Positions 1 through 6,147 of a DNA stretch of 9,323 nucleotides are shown here, piece after piece. Source of the stretch: Selenomonadaceae bacterium (GTDB lineage Bacteria > Bacillota > Negativicutes > Selenomonadales > Selenomonadaceae); NCBI GenBank assembly GCA_016280345.1, contig JAEEGN010000269.1:1-9323 (forward strand), read 5' to 3'. Position 1 is the first letter of the stretch; every line of letters begins with the position of its first letter. The notes under the pieces were generated by a model, which worked only from the letters and a program-made list of their open reading frames with translations, was not told where the DNA came from and ran no database searches. A program made the position numbers and the translations under genes.

Positions 1-318
1 GGCGCAGAAGGTCGTCAGCAGGGTATAGGTCACGGCGTGGGTGAAGATGCGCTTCGTGTTCCTGTCGGCGCCGAGGTCAGCCAGCGTCGTGATGACCGCC
101 ATCGCCACCGTGGGCACGGCGATAAACTGGAACAGGCGGGTAAAGACGGTGGCAATGAAGTCAAAAAGCTCTTTGAGCTGCGGGTTCCCGAGGCTACCGC
201 AGACGGCGCCGGCGGCCAGGGCGAAAAGCCAGAGGATCAGTTGCTTCCCCTGCCCTCTCTGGCGTCCGCGCAGGGCGGCTTCCGCTTTTTCCTGTACGTG
301 GTTATTCGTATCGGCCAT
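1..318 (-). CDS. Dicarboxylate/amino acid:cation symporter (DAACS/SLC1 family), N-terminal part
   Basis: Leftward gene cut by the window edge; only the first 106 codons are present, whereas family members usually have about 400 residues. The ATG at 318-316 has a good GAGGAAGG ribosome binding site about 5 nt upstream. The product begins with a charged cytosolic stretch (residues 1-25), then a hydrophobic segment (about 27-44, LILWLFALAAGAVCGSLG). Next comes FTRLFQFIAVPTVAMAVITTL (about 59-79), which resembles the early 'F..L.kmiivPLvf..ii' segment of GltP/DctA-type transporters. Known members import C4-dicarboxylates, glutamate/aspartate or serine/threonine with Na+ or H+ across the inner membrane; substrate residues lie in the missing C-terminal half, so the substrate cannot be told. 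A promoter sits upstream at 387-415, so this gene is probably transcribed on its own. The family call is fairly secure. Confidence 0.72.
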   Translation of the reverse strand, partial: MADTNNHVQEKAEAALRGRQRGQGKQLILWLFALAAGAVCGSLGNPQLKELFDFIATVFTRLFQFIAVPTVAMAVITTLADLGADRNTKRIFTHAVTYTLLTTFCA

Positions 319-386
319 GATACCTTCCTCGCTTTCACTGTATCGCAACCGGACGTTTTCGCCGGCTGCGTATCATATATATAGGT

Positions 387-415
387 AGTATAGCAAAACG
401 CCGGGGCAAGTGCAA
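387..415 (-). promoter_or_regulatory. Sigma-A-type promoter of the symporter gene
   Basis: On the minus strand, TTGCAC (415-410) and TATACT (392-387) are separated by exactly 17 nt. This leaves a leader of about 60 nt before the ATG at 318. The leader contains an 8-bp hairpin (369-345) with one G-U pair that forms only in the minus-strand RNA. Confidence 0.6.
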
Positions 416-667
416 AGGAAATACCGGGGCAACAGCAAAAAAAACCGCCACCATAGCCGATGATGACAAAATTTAGCGTTTCTATAATAATAAAGAAAAC
501 AGACGGATGAGCGTCGAGGGCGAGAAATTCATCTGTAATTTAAAATCTATAAATAACAAAAACAGATTAGTAAATAAAAGAAAATGATGCCTGGGGGACT
601 GTCTGGCCTTAGAGAAACAGGGAATCTCGTCTTTTTTGCCGCCGGCCCGGAAGGGGGCACGGCAAAA

Positions 668-683
668 TGTTTCACGTGAAACA
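668..683. other. parS: parS site 1 (ParB/Spo0J binding site)
   Basis: The sequence is TGTTTCACGTGAAACA, a perfect 16-bp palindrome identical to the bacterial chromosomal parS consensus. ParB/Spo0J is known to nucleate on this site, spread along the DNA as a CTP-dependent clamp and load SMC. The match is seen directly; function here is inferred. Confidence 0.9.
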
Positions 684-708
684 ATTTGACCCCGGAAAAG
701 CGAAAAAA

Positions 709-724
709 TGTTTCACGTGAAACA
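709..724. other. parS: parS site 2 (ParB/Spo0J binding site)
   Basis: Second perfect copy of the 16-bp palindrome, 41 bp after the first and followed by the same type of spacer. Confidence 0.9.
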
Positions 725-748
725 ATTTGAATCCGGAAAAGCGGAAAA

Positions 749-764
749 TGTTTCACGTGAAACA
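749..764. other. parS: parS site 3 (ParB/Spo0J binding site)
   Basis: Third perfect copy of the 16-bp palindrome, 40 bp after the second. Confidence 0.9.
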
Positions 765-789
765 ATTTGAATCCGGAAAAAACGAAAAA

Positions 790-805
790 TGTTTCACGGG
801 GAACC
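790..805. other. Degenerate parS copy
   Basis: TGTTTCACGGGGAACC differs from the perfect sites at three positions (10, 12 and 16), which breaks the palindrome, including the central CACGTG core. It keeps the register of the array (41 bp after site 3). Binding by ParB is likely weak or absent. Confidence 0.6.
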
Positions 806-964
806 ATTGGGAGCGGAAGAACAAAAAAAGACGCAAATGAACCTTTTCCCGGCAAATTCTCCGGCAGGGAAGAGAAGGATGGTGGAAGCGCCTGATGTGG
901 GACGATTTCTGTTATTCGTTTCAGTAATATAAATTTACAGTATACGTATTGATATAATGAATGA

Positions 965-1099
965 CGAGATGATATATTTTTATATTACCGTATCAAAATA
1001 TCACGGCAGGGTTTTTACCGAAAAATCCCTTTCTGTATATAGTATATTTTGTGATAATAAAAGGCCGTCTGCGCTTTTGCTGGCAGATGGCCCTTTTTT
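965..1099 (+). ncRNA. Possible small RNA (speculative)
   Basis: An extended -10 element (TGATATAAT, 950-958) lies on the plus strand with no good -35. About 135 nt downstream, the hairpin at 1063-1092 is followed by six Ts on the plus strand, although no plus-strand gene precedes it. Between them is a second hairpin (1008-1030: AGGG plus TTTTT pairing with AAAAA plus CCCT, loop ACCG, one bulged T). These are the parts of a terminated small transcript, but the same hairpin can serve as terminator for the leftward permease, so this is only a candidate. Confidence 0.2.
1053..1099. terminator. Bidirectional intrinsic terminator downstream of the purine permease
   Basis: A 10-bp stem (GGCCGTCTGC, 1063-1072, with GCAGATGGCC, 1083-1092; one G-T position) has a 10-nt loop. 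On the minus strand it is followed by TTTTATTAT and lies about 50 nt past the permease stop codon. On the plus strand it is followed by TTTTTT (1094-1099), so it can work in both directions. Confidence 0.7.
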
Positions 1100-1145
1100 G
1101 TGATTATAAATATTTCACGGTAAGAGGAACAAAATCGTCGCTCCC

Positions 1146-2480
1146 CTACCCTCGCATCCCCAGGTTCACCAGGAAGGCGGCGGCGACGACCCACATCACC
1201 GGATTGACCTGCCGGGCTTTGCCGGTGAAGACCTTCAGCAGCACATAGCTGACGAAGCCGAAGGCGAAGCCGTTGGCGATGCTGGACGTCATGGGCATCA
1301 TGATGATGGTCAGGAAGGCCGGCAGCCCCTCGGAGAAGTCGGTGAAGTCCACGTTCATCACCCCGGTCATCATCAGTGCTCCCACAACCACCAGCGCCGG
1401 CGCGGTGGCGAAGGGCGGCACCAGGCCGATCAAGGGCGCGAAGACGAGGGCCACCAGGAACATCGCCGCCGTGGTCATTGCCGTCAAGCCGGTACGGCCG
1501 CCCTCGGCGATGCCGGCGGCGCTTTCCACGTAGCTGGTCACGGTGGAGGTGCCGAACAGGGCGCTGAGCATGGTGCCGATAGCGTCGGTGGTCAGGGCCC
1601 GGTCGAGGTTCTCGATCTCGCCGTCGGGCTTAATCAGGCCGGCCCGCATGGTCAGGCCGATCAGCGTGCCCATGTTGTCGAAGAGCTCAACGATGGTGAA
1701 GGTGAATATGATGGAGAAGATACCGTAGTGCCAGGCGCCCGCCAGGTCGAGCTGGCCAAAGGTCGCGGCCATCGAGGGGAACCGGAGGCTCATGATGTCG
1801 CTGATGCCGGAGGGAGCCGGGGAGACGCCCAGGGCGATGGAAAGTGCCGTCACGGTGGCGATGCCGATCAGGATGGCTCCGCTTACGCCGCGCGCCATCA
1901 ACGCCCCTGTCAGTACCAGACCGAAGCAGGAAAGCAGCACCTGGGGCGAGGTCACGTGGCCCAGCGTCAGGTAGGTTACCGGGTCCGCCACGATGAGGCC
2001 CGTTCCCTTGAGGCCGATGAAAGCGATGAATAGCCCGATGCCGACGCCGATGGAACTCTTGAGGTTCTGGGGCACGGCCTGGATGATCGCCTGCCGGAGA
2101 CCGCCCAGCGTCATCAGGAAGAAGCAGATGCCGGAGAAGAAGACGCCGCCCAGCGCGACCTGCCACGGCAGGTGCAGCGTGCCGACCACGTAGTAGGCGA
2201 AGAAAGCGTTGAGGCCCATACCCGGCGCCAGGGCCACCGGGTAGTTGGCGGCAATGCCCATCATGGCGGTGGTCAGGGCCGCCACCCAAATCGTGGAGGC
2301 GATGGCGGCTTCCTTCGGGATGCCGGCGTCGGCCAGAATGTTGGGATTGACGAACAGAATGTAGGCGACGGAGATGAACGTCGTCAGGCCCGCCACCATC
2401 TCGGTGCGGACGGTGGTTTTCTTTTCGGTGAGATGGAAGAATTTGTCCAGGAAGCCCTGGGAACTGGTTTCGGCTGTCAT
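1146..2480 (-). CDS. NCS2 purine permease, AzgA-like (PbuG/AdeP type)
   Basis: A 444-residue polytopic inner-membrane protein of normal length for AzgA-like permeases, which take up hypoxanthine/guanine or adenine by proton symport for purine salvage. Seen in the sequence: RTEMVAGLTTFISVAYILFVNP near the N-terminus (about residues 25-46), APGMGLNAFFAYYVV (85-98), ELFDNMGTLIGL (264-275), a STVTSYVESAAGIAEGGRTG block (311-330) and a C-terminal EGLPAFLTIIMMP segment. The order and wording match the family throughout. The reading frame extends 25 codons further upstream, but the ATG at 2480 has a GGAGGGAAGG ribosome binding site and gives the usual N-terminus. The upstream extension would also begin inside the promoter. 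The gene has its own promoter (2527-2555) and terminator. The leader is only about 40 nt, so no purine riboswitch fits there. Which purine is carried is unknown. Confidence 0.93.
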   Translation of the reverse strand: MTAETSSQGFLDKFFHLTEKKTTVRTEMVAGLTTFISVAYILFVNPNILADAGIPKEAAIASTIWVAALTTAMMGIAANYPVALAPGMGLNAFFAYYVVGTLHLPWQVALGGVFFSGICFFLMTLGGLRQAIIQAVPQNLKSSIGVGIGLFIAFIGLKGTGLIVADPVTYLTLGHVTSPQVLLSCFGLVLTGALMARGVSGAILIGIATVTALSIALGVSPAPSGISDIMSLRFPSMAATFGQLDLAGAWHYGIFSIIFTFTIVELFDNMGTLIGLTMRAGLIKPDGEIENLDRALTTDAIGTMLSALFGTSTVTSYVESAAGIAEGGRTGLTAMTTAAMFLVALVFAPLIGLVPPFATAPALVVVGALMMTGVMNVDFTDFSEGLPAFLTIIMMPMTSSIANGFAFGFVSYVLLKVFTGKARQVNPVMWVVAAAFLVNLGMRG

Positions 2481-2526
2481 AGATACGCCTTCCCTCCGGT
2501 TGAAGTTATGTTCACGAGATGTTCTC

Positions 2527-2555
2527 ATTATAGCAAGTCGGGCGCGTTTAAGCAA
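2527..2555 (-). promoter_or_regulatory. Sigma-A-type promoter of the purine permease gene
   Basis: On the minus strand, TTGCTT (2555-2550) and a consensus TATAAT (2532-2527) are separated by 17 nt. The predicted transcript starts near 2520, about 40 nt before the ATG. Confidence 0.7.
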
Positions 2556-2661
2556 TCCGCCGCTACGCGTTTACCGATGAGGCGGCGATTTTTCTAAAGG
2601 AAAAGAGGGGTGCCGCTACCGGCGACCTTTCGATGGAACGCTTGCCGGAAAAAACTCCGCA

Positions 2662-2690
2662 TTGACAAGCGTTGGAAAAGATGATATGAT
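2662..2690 (+). promoter_or_regulatory. Promoter of tRNA-Ser
   Basis: Consensus TTGACA (2662-2667), a 17-nt spacer and TATGAT (2685-2690), about 30 nt upstream of the mature tRNA 5' end. The short leader includes a small GAGGG/CCCTC hairpin (about 2702-2716). Confidence 0.8.
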
Positions 2691-2721
2691 AACAAAAGTC
2701 TGAGGGGCGTTCCCTCGTACC

Positions 2722-2810
2722 GGAGTGGTACTCAAGTGGCTGAAGAGGACGGTTTGCTAAATCGTTAGTGGGGCAACCCAGCGGAGGTTCAAATCCTCTC
2801 CACTCCGCCA
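2722..2810 (+). tRNA. tRNA-Ser (anticodon GCU)
   Basis: An 89-nt class II tRNA. Acceptor strands GGAGTGG (2722-2728) and CCACTCC (2800-2806) pair perfectly, followed by discriminator G and an encoded CCA (2808-2810). The anticodon stem ACGGT/ATCGT encloses the loop TTGCTAA with anticodon GCT at 2756-2758, which reads serine codons AGC and AGU. The long variable arm (GTGGGGCAACCCAGC region) is typical of tRNA-Ser. The T arm GAGG-TTCAAAT-CCTC is intact. It stands as a single-gene unit with its own promoter and terminator. Confidence 0.96.
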
Positions 2811-2821
2811 GTTCGCAAGAA

Positions 2822-2857
2822 ACCGGGCATTGGATTTCCGATGCCCGGTCATTTTTT
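2822..2857 (+). terminator. Intrinsic terminator of tRNA-Ser
   Basis: A perfect 9-bp stem (ACCGGGCAT with ATGCCCGGT) extends to 12 bp with TGG/CCG, loop ATTT, followed by CATTTTTT. It starts 12 nt after the CCA end. Confidence 0.9.
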
Positions 2858-3243
2858 CTTATGGCGCGGATCGATTTACAAAAGAGCCCGGGGCCGATCT
2901 TTTGAGAACCGATCGCAAAACGACGCTGACGTGAGGCGGGGAATCGTGCCGGGCGCAAAATCTTTCTGGTTCGGGTAATGATGTAGTTTCCCTTTACCGG
3001 TTTGGCACGTTTGTATGGAAGCCCGTCCCCGAAATCCTTGAATCTGTCGTTCTTCATGCCGGAGGGAAGTGAATTTGTGTCAATCTGTTCCATATCCGGA
3101 ACGCAGGAAGGTTGATTAATACGTCGCGTCATTCTCTGCCGGAATGGCTTTTTCCCGGCAAATCATCAGAGTTCTTCATGGGACGTATTCTATCATGCTC
3201 CGCCGCGCCGGCCCGGACTAAACCGCCGGCAGGGGGCGCCGGA
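2858..3243. other. Intergenic stretch with no recognised gene
   Basis: About 385 bp between the tRNA terminator and the promoter of the next gene. No plus-strand frame of useful length is present. A minus-strand frame of about 190 codons crosses it, but it also runs through the terminator and antisense to the tRNA, has no ribosome binding site, and resembles no family I know. Confidence 0.5.
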
Positions 3244-3273
3244 TTGACAGCGGCGGGGGAAAGGGGCTACAAT
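3244..3273 (+). promoter_or_regulatory. Promoter of the YadS/TRIC-like gene
   Basis: Consensus TTGACA (3244-3249), 18-nt spacer and TACAAT (3268-3273). Transcription would start near 3280, inside the longest open frame. This is one reason to place the protein start at 3346 rather than further upstream. Confidence 0.65.
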
Positions 3274-3345
3274 AGCTCTGTGACAGCGTTGGCTGTTCTG
3301 TTTATATTGGGAAGGAATGCGCGAGGAAGGGACGGTGGGGCCGGC

Positions 3346-4002
3346 ATGATGGCCTTTGATATCATTGGGACGCTGGCGTTCGCGATCCTGGGGGCCTGGG
3401 AGGGCGTCCACAAGGGACTGGATATCCTCGGGGCGGCGATTTTGGGGCTGCTTACGGCGGTGGGAGGCGGTCTGGTGCGGGACGCGGTGCTGTCCAATAC
3501 GCCGCCGATGATTTTCCGCAACCCGTTCTATATCCTGGTGAGTCTGGCGGGCGTGGCGATGGTCCTGGTGACGCGGCCTGGCCTGCGGCGGGCGGTCCGG
3601 ACGGTGCGGCACGGCGGCCGGGCACAGGTGGCGGCGCTGCACCGGCGGCTGAGGGCACTTAACCTCTTCGTACAGGTGTGCGACGCCATCGGTCTCGGAG
3701 CCTTCGCGGCGGCGGGGGCGGATATGGCAGCGGCGACGGGGCACAACAACCTGCAGACGGTACTGTTCGTCGGGACGGTGACGGCGGTGGGCGGCGGCAT
3801 TCTGCGGGATATCTGCATCCAGAAGACGCCCAGCGTATTCTATAAGGAAATATACCTCACGGCGGCGCTTCTGGGGGCCTTTGGTTACTATCTGGCGCTG
3901 CCCCGGCTGGGAGAGACGCCGGCGCTCTATCTCGCCTTCGCGGTGACGACGGGGCTGCGGCTTCTGGCCATCCGCTTCCACTGGAGCCTCCCCCGGGCGT
4001 GA
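3346..4002 (+). CDS. TRIC/YadS-type (UPF0126) membrane protein
   Basis: A 218-residue membrane protein, the usual size for the UPF0126 (YadS/YicG) family. Related prokaryotic TRIC proteins form trimeric cation channels, but the physiological role of most bacterial members is not settled. The internal duplication typical of the family is plain: TAVGGGLVRD (residues 37-46) followed by an NTPP and FRNPFYILV stretch, and again TAVGGGILRD (146-155) followed by QKTPSVFYKEIYL. About seven hydrophobic segments can be seen, with a basic loop between the halves (about 83-108). The frame is open further upstream, but the preceding codons are poor in hydrophobic character and the promoter at 3244-3273 lies inside them. 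An ATGATG pair at 3346/3349 follows GGTGGGG, so 3349 is an equally good start. It stands alone between its promoter and a terminator. Confidence 0.88.
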   Translation: MMAFDIIGTLAFAILGAWEGVHKGLDILGAAILGLLTAVGGGLVRDAVLSNTPPMIFRNPFYILVSLAGVAMVLVTRPGLRRAVRTVRHGGRAQVAALHRRLRALNLFVQVCDAIGLGAFAAAGADMAAATGHNNLQTVLFVGTVTAVGGGILRDICIQKTPSVFYKEIYLTAALLGAFGYYLALPRLGETPALYLAFAVTTGLRLLAIRFHWSLPRA

Positions 4003-4077
4003 CGGGTAGGTTGACTCGGTGTAATGTTTTGCCAGGCGCAGCGCGGTGCTCTCCCCCGCCGCTCCGGGACGACGCTT

Positions 4078-4112
4078 CCCCGCTCCTCCGGAAACGGAGG
4101 GCGGGGTTTTTT
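4078..4112 (+). terminator. Intrinsic terminator of the YadS/TRIC-like gene
   Basis: Stem CCCCGC-(T)-CCTCCG pairs with CGGAGGGCGGGG around a GAAA tetraloop, with one bulged T, followed by TTTTTT (4107-4112). It lies about 75 nt after the stop codon. Confidence 0.92.
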
Positions 4113-4145
4113 AGATTCCCCCTATGCGGTAAAAAAATTTTTCAT

Positions 4146-4151
4146 TATAAT
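4146..4151 (+). promoter_or_regulatory. Possible -10 element upstream of the hydrogenase-GGDEF gene
   Basis: A consensus TATAAT follows an A/T tract (4131-4142), but the sequence 17 nt upstream (TATGCG) is not a recognisable -35. If used, the leader is about 130 nt. It may need an activator, or the true promoter may be different. Confidence 0.3.
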
Positions 4152-4275
4152 ATAGCAGGAATAATTGTCGCTGTCTCGAAGTATATAAAGATTAAGAAAT
4201 GCGTGAAAAAGCGTTTTTCGATTTGAAGTTTCCCCGGGGAGGGCTTGCGGGAAAAGGTTTCTTCCCGTGCGGAAA

Positions 4276-4281
4276 GGGAGG
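4276..4281 (+). promoter_or_regulatory. Ribosome binding site that fixes the hydrogenase-GGDEF start
   Basis: GGGAGG lies 7 nt before the ATG at 4289. The in-frame ATG at 4199 has no such site, and the 30 codons it would add resemble nothing in the family. Confidence 0.8.
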
Positions 4282-4288
4282 CCGCGTC

Positions 4289-6076
4289 ATGCAGTTCATT
4301 GAAAGGGTGTTTACCCGGGAGGAGAATTGTACCGGGTGCAATAAGTGCATAGCCGCTTGTCCCGTGGACTGCGCGAATCAGGTGTACGTCGCTGACGACG
4401 GGACCCGCAAGGTCCGGGTGGACAGCCAATACTGCATCCAGTGCGGGGCCTGCCTGAAAGTCTGCGACCACGGCGCCCGGGATTATCTCGACGATACGGA
4501 AGCCTTTTTCAGGGACCTGGCGGCGGGCGAGGAGATCAGCGTGGTGTCGGCGCCTTCGGTGCTGGTGAATTTCCCGGAGGAGAAGCGTCTCTTCGGCTGG
4601 CTGGCGTCGCTGGGGGTGCGTCATTTCTACGACGTGTCGCTGGGGGCGGACATCACGACCTGGGCGTATCTGCGCGTCATGGAGCGGGACGGGCTTTCCT
4701 CCGTCATCTCGCAGCCGTGTCCCAGCATCGTGAATTACTGCGAACGGTACCTGCCGGAGATCCTGCCGTCGCTGGCGCCCATCCAGAGCCCGCTGATGTG
4801 CCTGGCGGTTTTCCTCCGGAAATACTGCGGGCTGACGGGGCGCATCGCGTTCCTCTCCCCCTGCATCGCCAAGGGCGAGGAGATCATCAATCCCAATACC
4901 CACAATCTGGTGCAGTACAATGTGACCTTCACCAAGCTGAAGCGCTACGTCGCGGCGGAGGGTGTCGACCTTCAGGCTTTCCCGCCCCGGGATTTCGAAG
5001 GGATGCCGGCGGGCGTCGGCCTCGTTTTCAGCCGGCCGGGGGGCCTGCGGGAGACGGTGCGGATTACCAACAGCGATCTCTGGATCCGACAGATCGAGTC
5101 GGCAAAGCGCGCCTATCCGTACCTGCATGAGTACCGGGCACGCCAGCAGGCGGGCCGGCCGGTGCCGGGGCTGGTGGATATCCTGAACTGCGCCGGCGGC
5201 TGCAATCTGGGCACGGGTACGGACCGGGACGTCGACCTTGATGACATCGACTGGCAGACGAACCGCACCAAGGCGGAGAAAGAAGCGGCGCAGGTGAAGC
5301 GCCAGGGCGAGGCGGTGGTGTACGCGCCCTTTAGCTACTTCGACACCCATCTGAAGCTGGAGGATTTCCGACGGGAATACGAGAACTGCGATGTCCACGG
5401 TTTCTTCCGCCCGGACGAGAACCTGGAGACGGCTTTCGAGAGCCTCCAGAAGCGGACGCCGGAGTCCCGGGAAATCAACTGCCACGCCTGCGGCTACGGG
5501 AAGTGCTGGCGGCTCGCCCAGGCGCTCAAGCGCGGGATCAACGTGCCGGAGAGCTGCATCGACTTCGAGCGCAGCCAGCTCAAATATGACCGGCTGACCC
5601 GGCTCCTGAACCACGGCGAGATGGAGATCGTGCTGAAGCGGCTGGTCAAGACACTGCACCTCAAGGGGCTCGGGTTCTCGCTCATCATGCTGGACGTGGA
5701 CGATTTCAAGCTGGTCAACGACCATTACGGACACGACGCCGGCGATATCGCGCTGCGGACCGTGTCCGAGGTCATCAGCCGTTACATGCGGCCGACGGAC
5801 TTCGCCGGGCGCTGGGGCGGCGACGAGTTCGCCATCGCGCTGCCGGGGATGGGGCGCGACGATGCTATGGTCCTCGCCCGGCAAATCCGGGAGGCGGTGA
5901 TGCGGCTGGAGGTCCTGCCCGGCAACGAGCGCGTCCGTCTCAGCATGGGCGTGGCCGAGACGCAGCCCCTGGATGACTTCGCCGACATCTTCCAGCGGGC
6001 CGACCGGGCCCTCTACCGGGCGAAGCGATACAAGGGCCGGGGCCCCGGTGTTTATACCGACGAGGAGAACGACTAG
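4289..6076 (+). CDS. Hydrogenase-like iron-sulfur sensor fused to a GGDEF diguanylate cyclase
   Basis: A 595-residue soluble protein. (1) Residues 14-59: two ferredoxin clusters, C14-C17-C20-C24 and C49-C52-C55-C59. (2) About 70-390: a domain like the C-terminal H-cluster domain of [FeFe] hydrogenases. Its three signature loops are SQPCP (C144), LSPCIAKGEE (C192) and NCAGGC (C301, C305), which keeps all four cluster ligands. The usual TSCCP has lost its first, proton-transferring cysteine. (3) 398-423: CHACGYGKC...C, a further 4Fe-4S module (C398, C401, C406, C423). (4) About 436-595: GGDEF domain with DVDDFK (D469), RPTD (501-504, the product-inhibition site, five residues before) and GGDEF (510-514), so predicted active in making c-di-GMP. 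The layout resembles sensory (group C/HydS-like) hydrogenases, which usually carry PAS rather than GGDEF. Inferred role: H2 or redox sensing that controls c-di-GMP. Hydrogen turnover is not implied. larA follows after 87 bp with no visible terminator. Confidence 0.9.
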   Translation: MQFIERVFTREENCTGCNKCIAACPVDCANQVYVADDGTRKVRVDSQYCIQCGACLKVCDHGARDYLDDTEAFFRDLAAGEEISVVSAPSVLVNFPEEKRLFGWLASLGVRHFYDVSLGADITTWAYLRVMERDGLSSVISQPCPSIVNYCERYLPEILPSLAPIQSPLMCLAVFLRKYCGLTGRIAFLSPCIAKGEEIINPNTHNLVQYNVTFTKLKRYVAAEGVDLQAFPPRDFEGMPAGVGLVFSRPGGLRETVRITNSDLWIRQIESAKRAYPYLHEYRARQQAGRPVPGLVDILNCAGGCNLGTGTDRDVDLDDIDWQTNRTKAEKEAAQVKRQGEAVVYAPFSYFDTHLKLEDFRREYENCDVHGFFRPDENLETAFESLQKRTPESREINCHACGYGKCWRLAQALKRGINVPESCIDFERSQLKYDRLTRLLNHGEMEIVLKRLVKTLHLKGLGFSLIMLDVDDFKLVNDHYGHDAGDIALRTVSEVISRYMRPTDFAGRWGGDEFAIALPGMGRDDAMVLARQIREAVMRLEVLPGNERVRLSMGVAETQPLDDFADIFQRADRALYRAKRYKGRGPGVYTDEEND

Positions 6077-6090
6077 CCCGGACGAATCAA

Positions 6091-6101
6091 GTTTTTGACA
6101 G
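6091..6101 (+). repeat. GTTTTTGACAG motif, copy 1
   Basis: An 11-bp motif in the gap before larA. With flanks (AAGTTTTTGACAGAG, 6089-6103) it is identical over 15 bp to the copy before the last gene. It contains a -35-like TTGACA, but no -10 element is present at the right distance. Confidence 0.5.
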
Positions 6102-6117
6102 AGCGTATGTAGTATCC

Positions 6118-6128
6118 GTTTTTGACAG
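6118..6128 (+). repeat. GTTTTTGACAG motif, copy 2
   Basis: Exact second copy, 27 bp after the first, again without a matching -10 element downstream. It lies 36 nt before the larA start codon. Confidence 0.5.
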
Positions 6129-6147
6129 GCTGTTCATTTTTCCAGCG

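Larger units (their letters stand above)
667..829. repeat. Tandem array of 40/41-bp units each carrying a parS site
   Basis: Four head-to-tail units start at 667, 708, 748 and 789, with periods of 41, 40 and 41 bp. Each unit is a 16-bp palindrome followed by a spacer of the form ATTTGAAYCCGGAAAA plus a purine-rich tail. The first three palindromes are identical and perfect; the fourth unit has decayed in both palindrome and spacer. Because the spacers are also conserved, the array probably arose by local duplication. The period is close to four helical turns, so successive sites lie roughly on the same face of the DNA. Confidence 0.9.
319..1145. other. Large intergenic region without a convincing gene
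   Basis: About 830 bp between two leftward genes. From left to right it holds the symporter promoter and leader (319-415), an AT-rich stretch with no recognised element (416-666), the parS array (667-829), another AT-rich stretch with hairpins and a possible small RNA (about 950-1099), and a terminator hairpin (1053-1099). I searched for DnaA boxes of the TTATCCACA type and found none. The only sizeable reading frame runs antisense through the parS repeats and is judged spurious. Confidence 0.7.

Noticed and set aside
667..829. CRISPR array or terminator-type repeat
   Set aside because: The spacers are conserved rather than unique, the period is 40/41 bp, and the palindrome is exactly the ParB-binding consensus, so parS explains it fully.
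547..855. Minus-strand reading frame of 102 codons
   Set aside because: It is made of the translated parS repeats (recurrent FHVKHF and VSRETF). It has no family resemblance or ribosome binding site and is explained by the DNA repeat.
319..1145. Replication origin in the AT-rich region next to parS
   Set aside because: No DnaA-box clusters and no dnaA, dnaN or rpmH neighbours are seen. AT-richness and parS sites alone do not make an origin.
2481..2526. Purine riboswitch in the leader of the purine permease
   Set aside because: The promoter leaves only about 40 nt of leader, too short for the aptamer, and no aptamer-like pairing is visible.
2563..3132. Minus-strand reading frame of 189 codons
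   Set aside because: It runs antisense through the tRNA-Ser gene and its terminator (the WRGFEPPLG stretch is a common antisense-tRNA translation), lacks a ribosome binding site and matches no family I recognise.
3317..3349. Ten-codon upstream reading frame overlapping the YadS/TRIC start (ATGA overlap)
   Set aside because: The only purine-rich site abuts its ATG, leaving no proper spacing, and nothing else supports translation. Coupling is possible but unsupported.
4199..4288. N-terminal extension of the hydrogenase-GGDEF protein from an upstream ATG
   Set aside because: There is no ribosome binding site before 4199, whereas a strong one precedes 4289, directly before the ferredoxin domain.
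4145..5884. Long minus-strand frame opposite the hydrogenase-GGDEF gene (similar long antisense frames at 6134-7297 and 7426-9312)
   Set aside because: Long antisense frames are expected opposite GC-rich genes. Their translations are low-complexity, rich in R, H and Q, and have no domains, while the plus strand encodes clear families.
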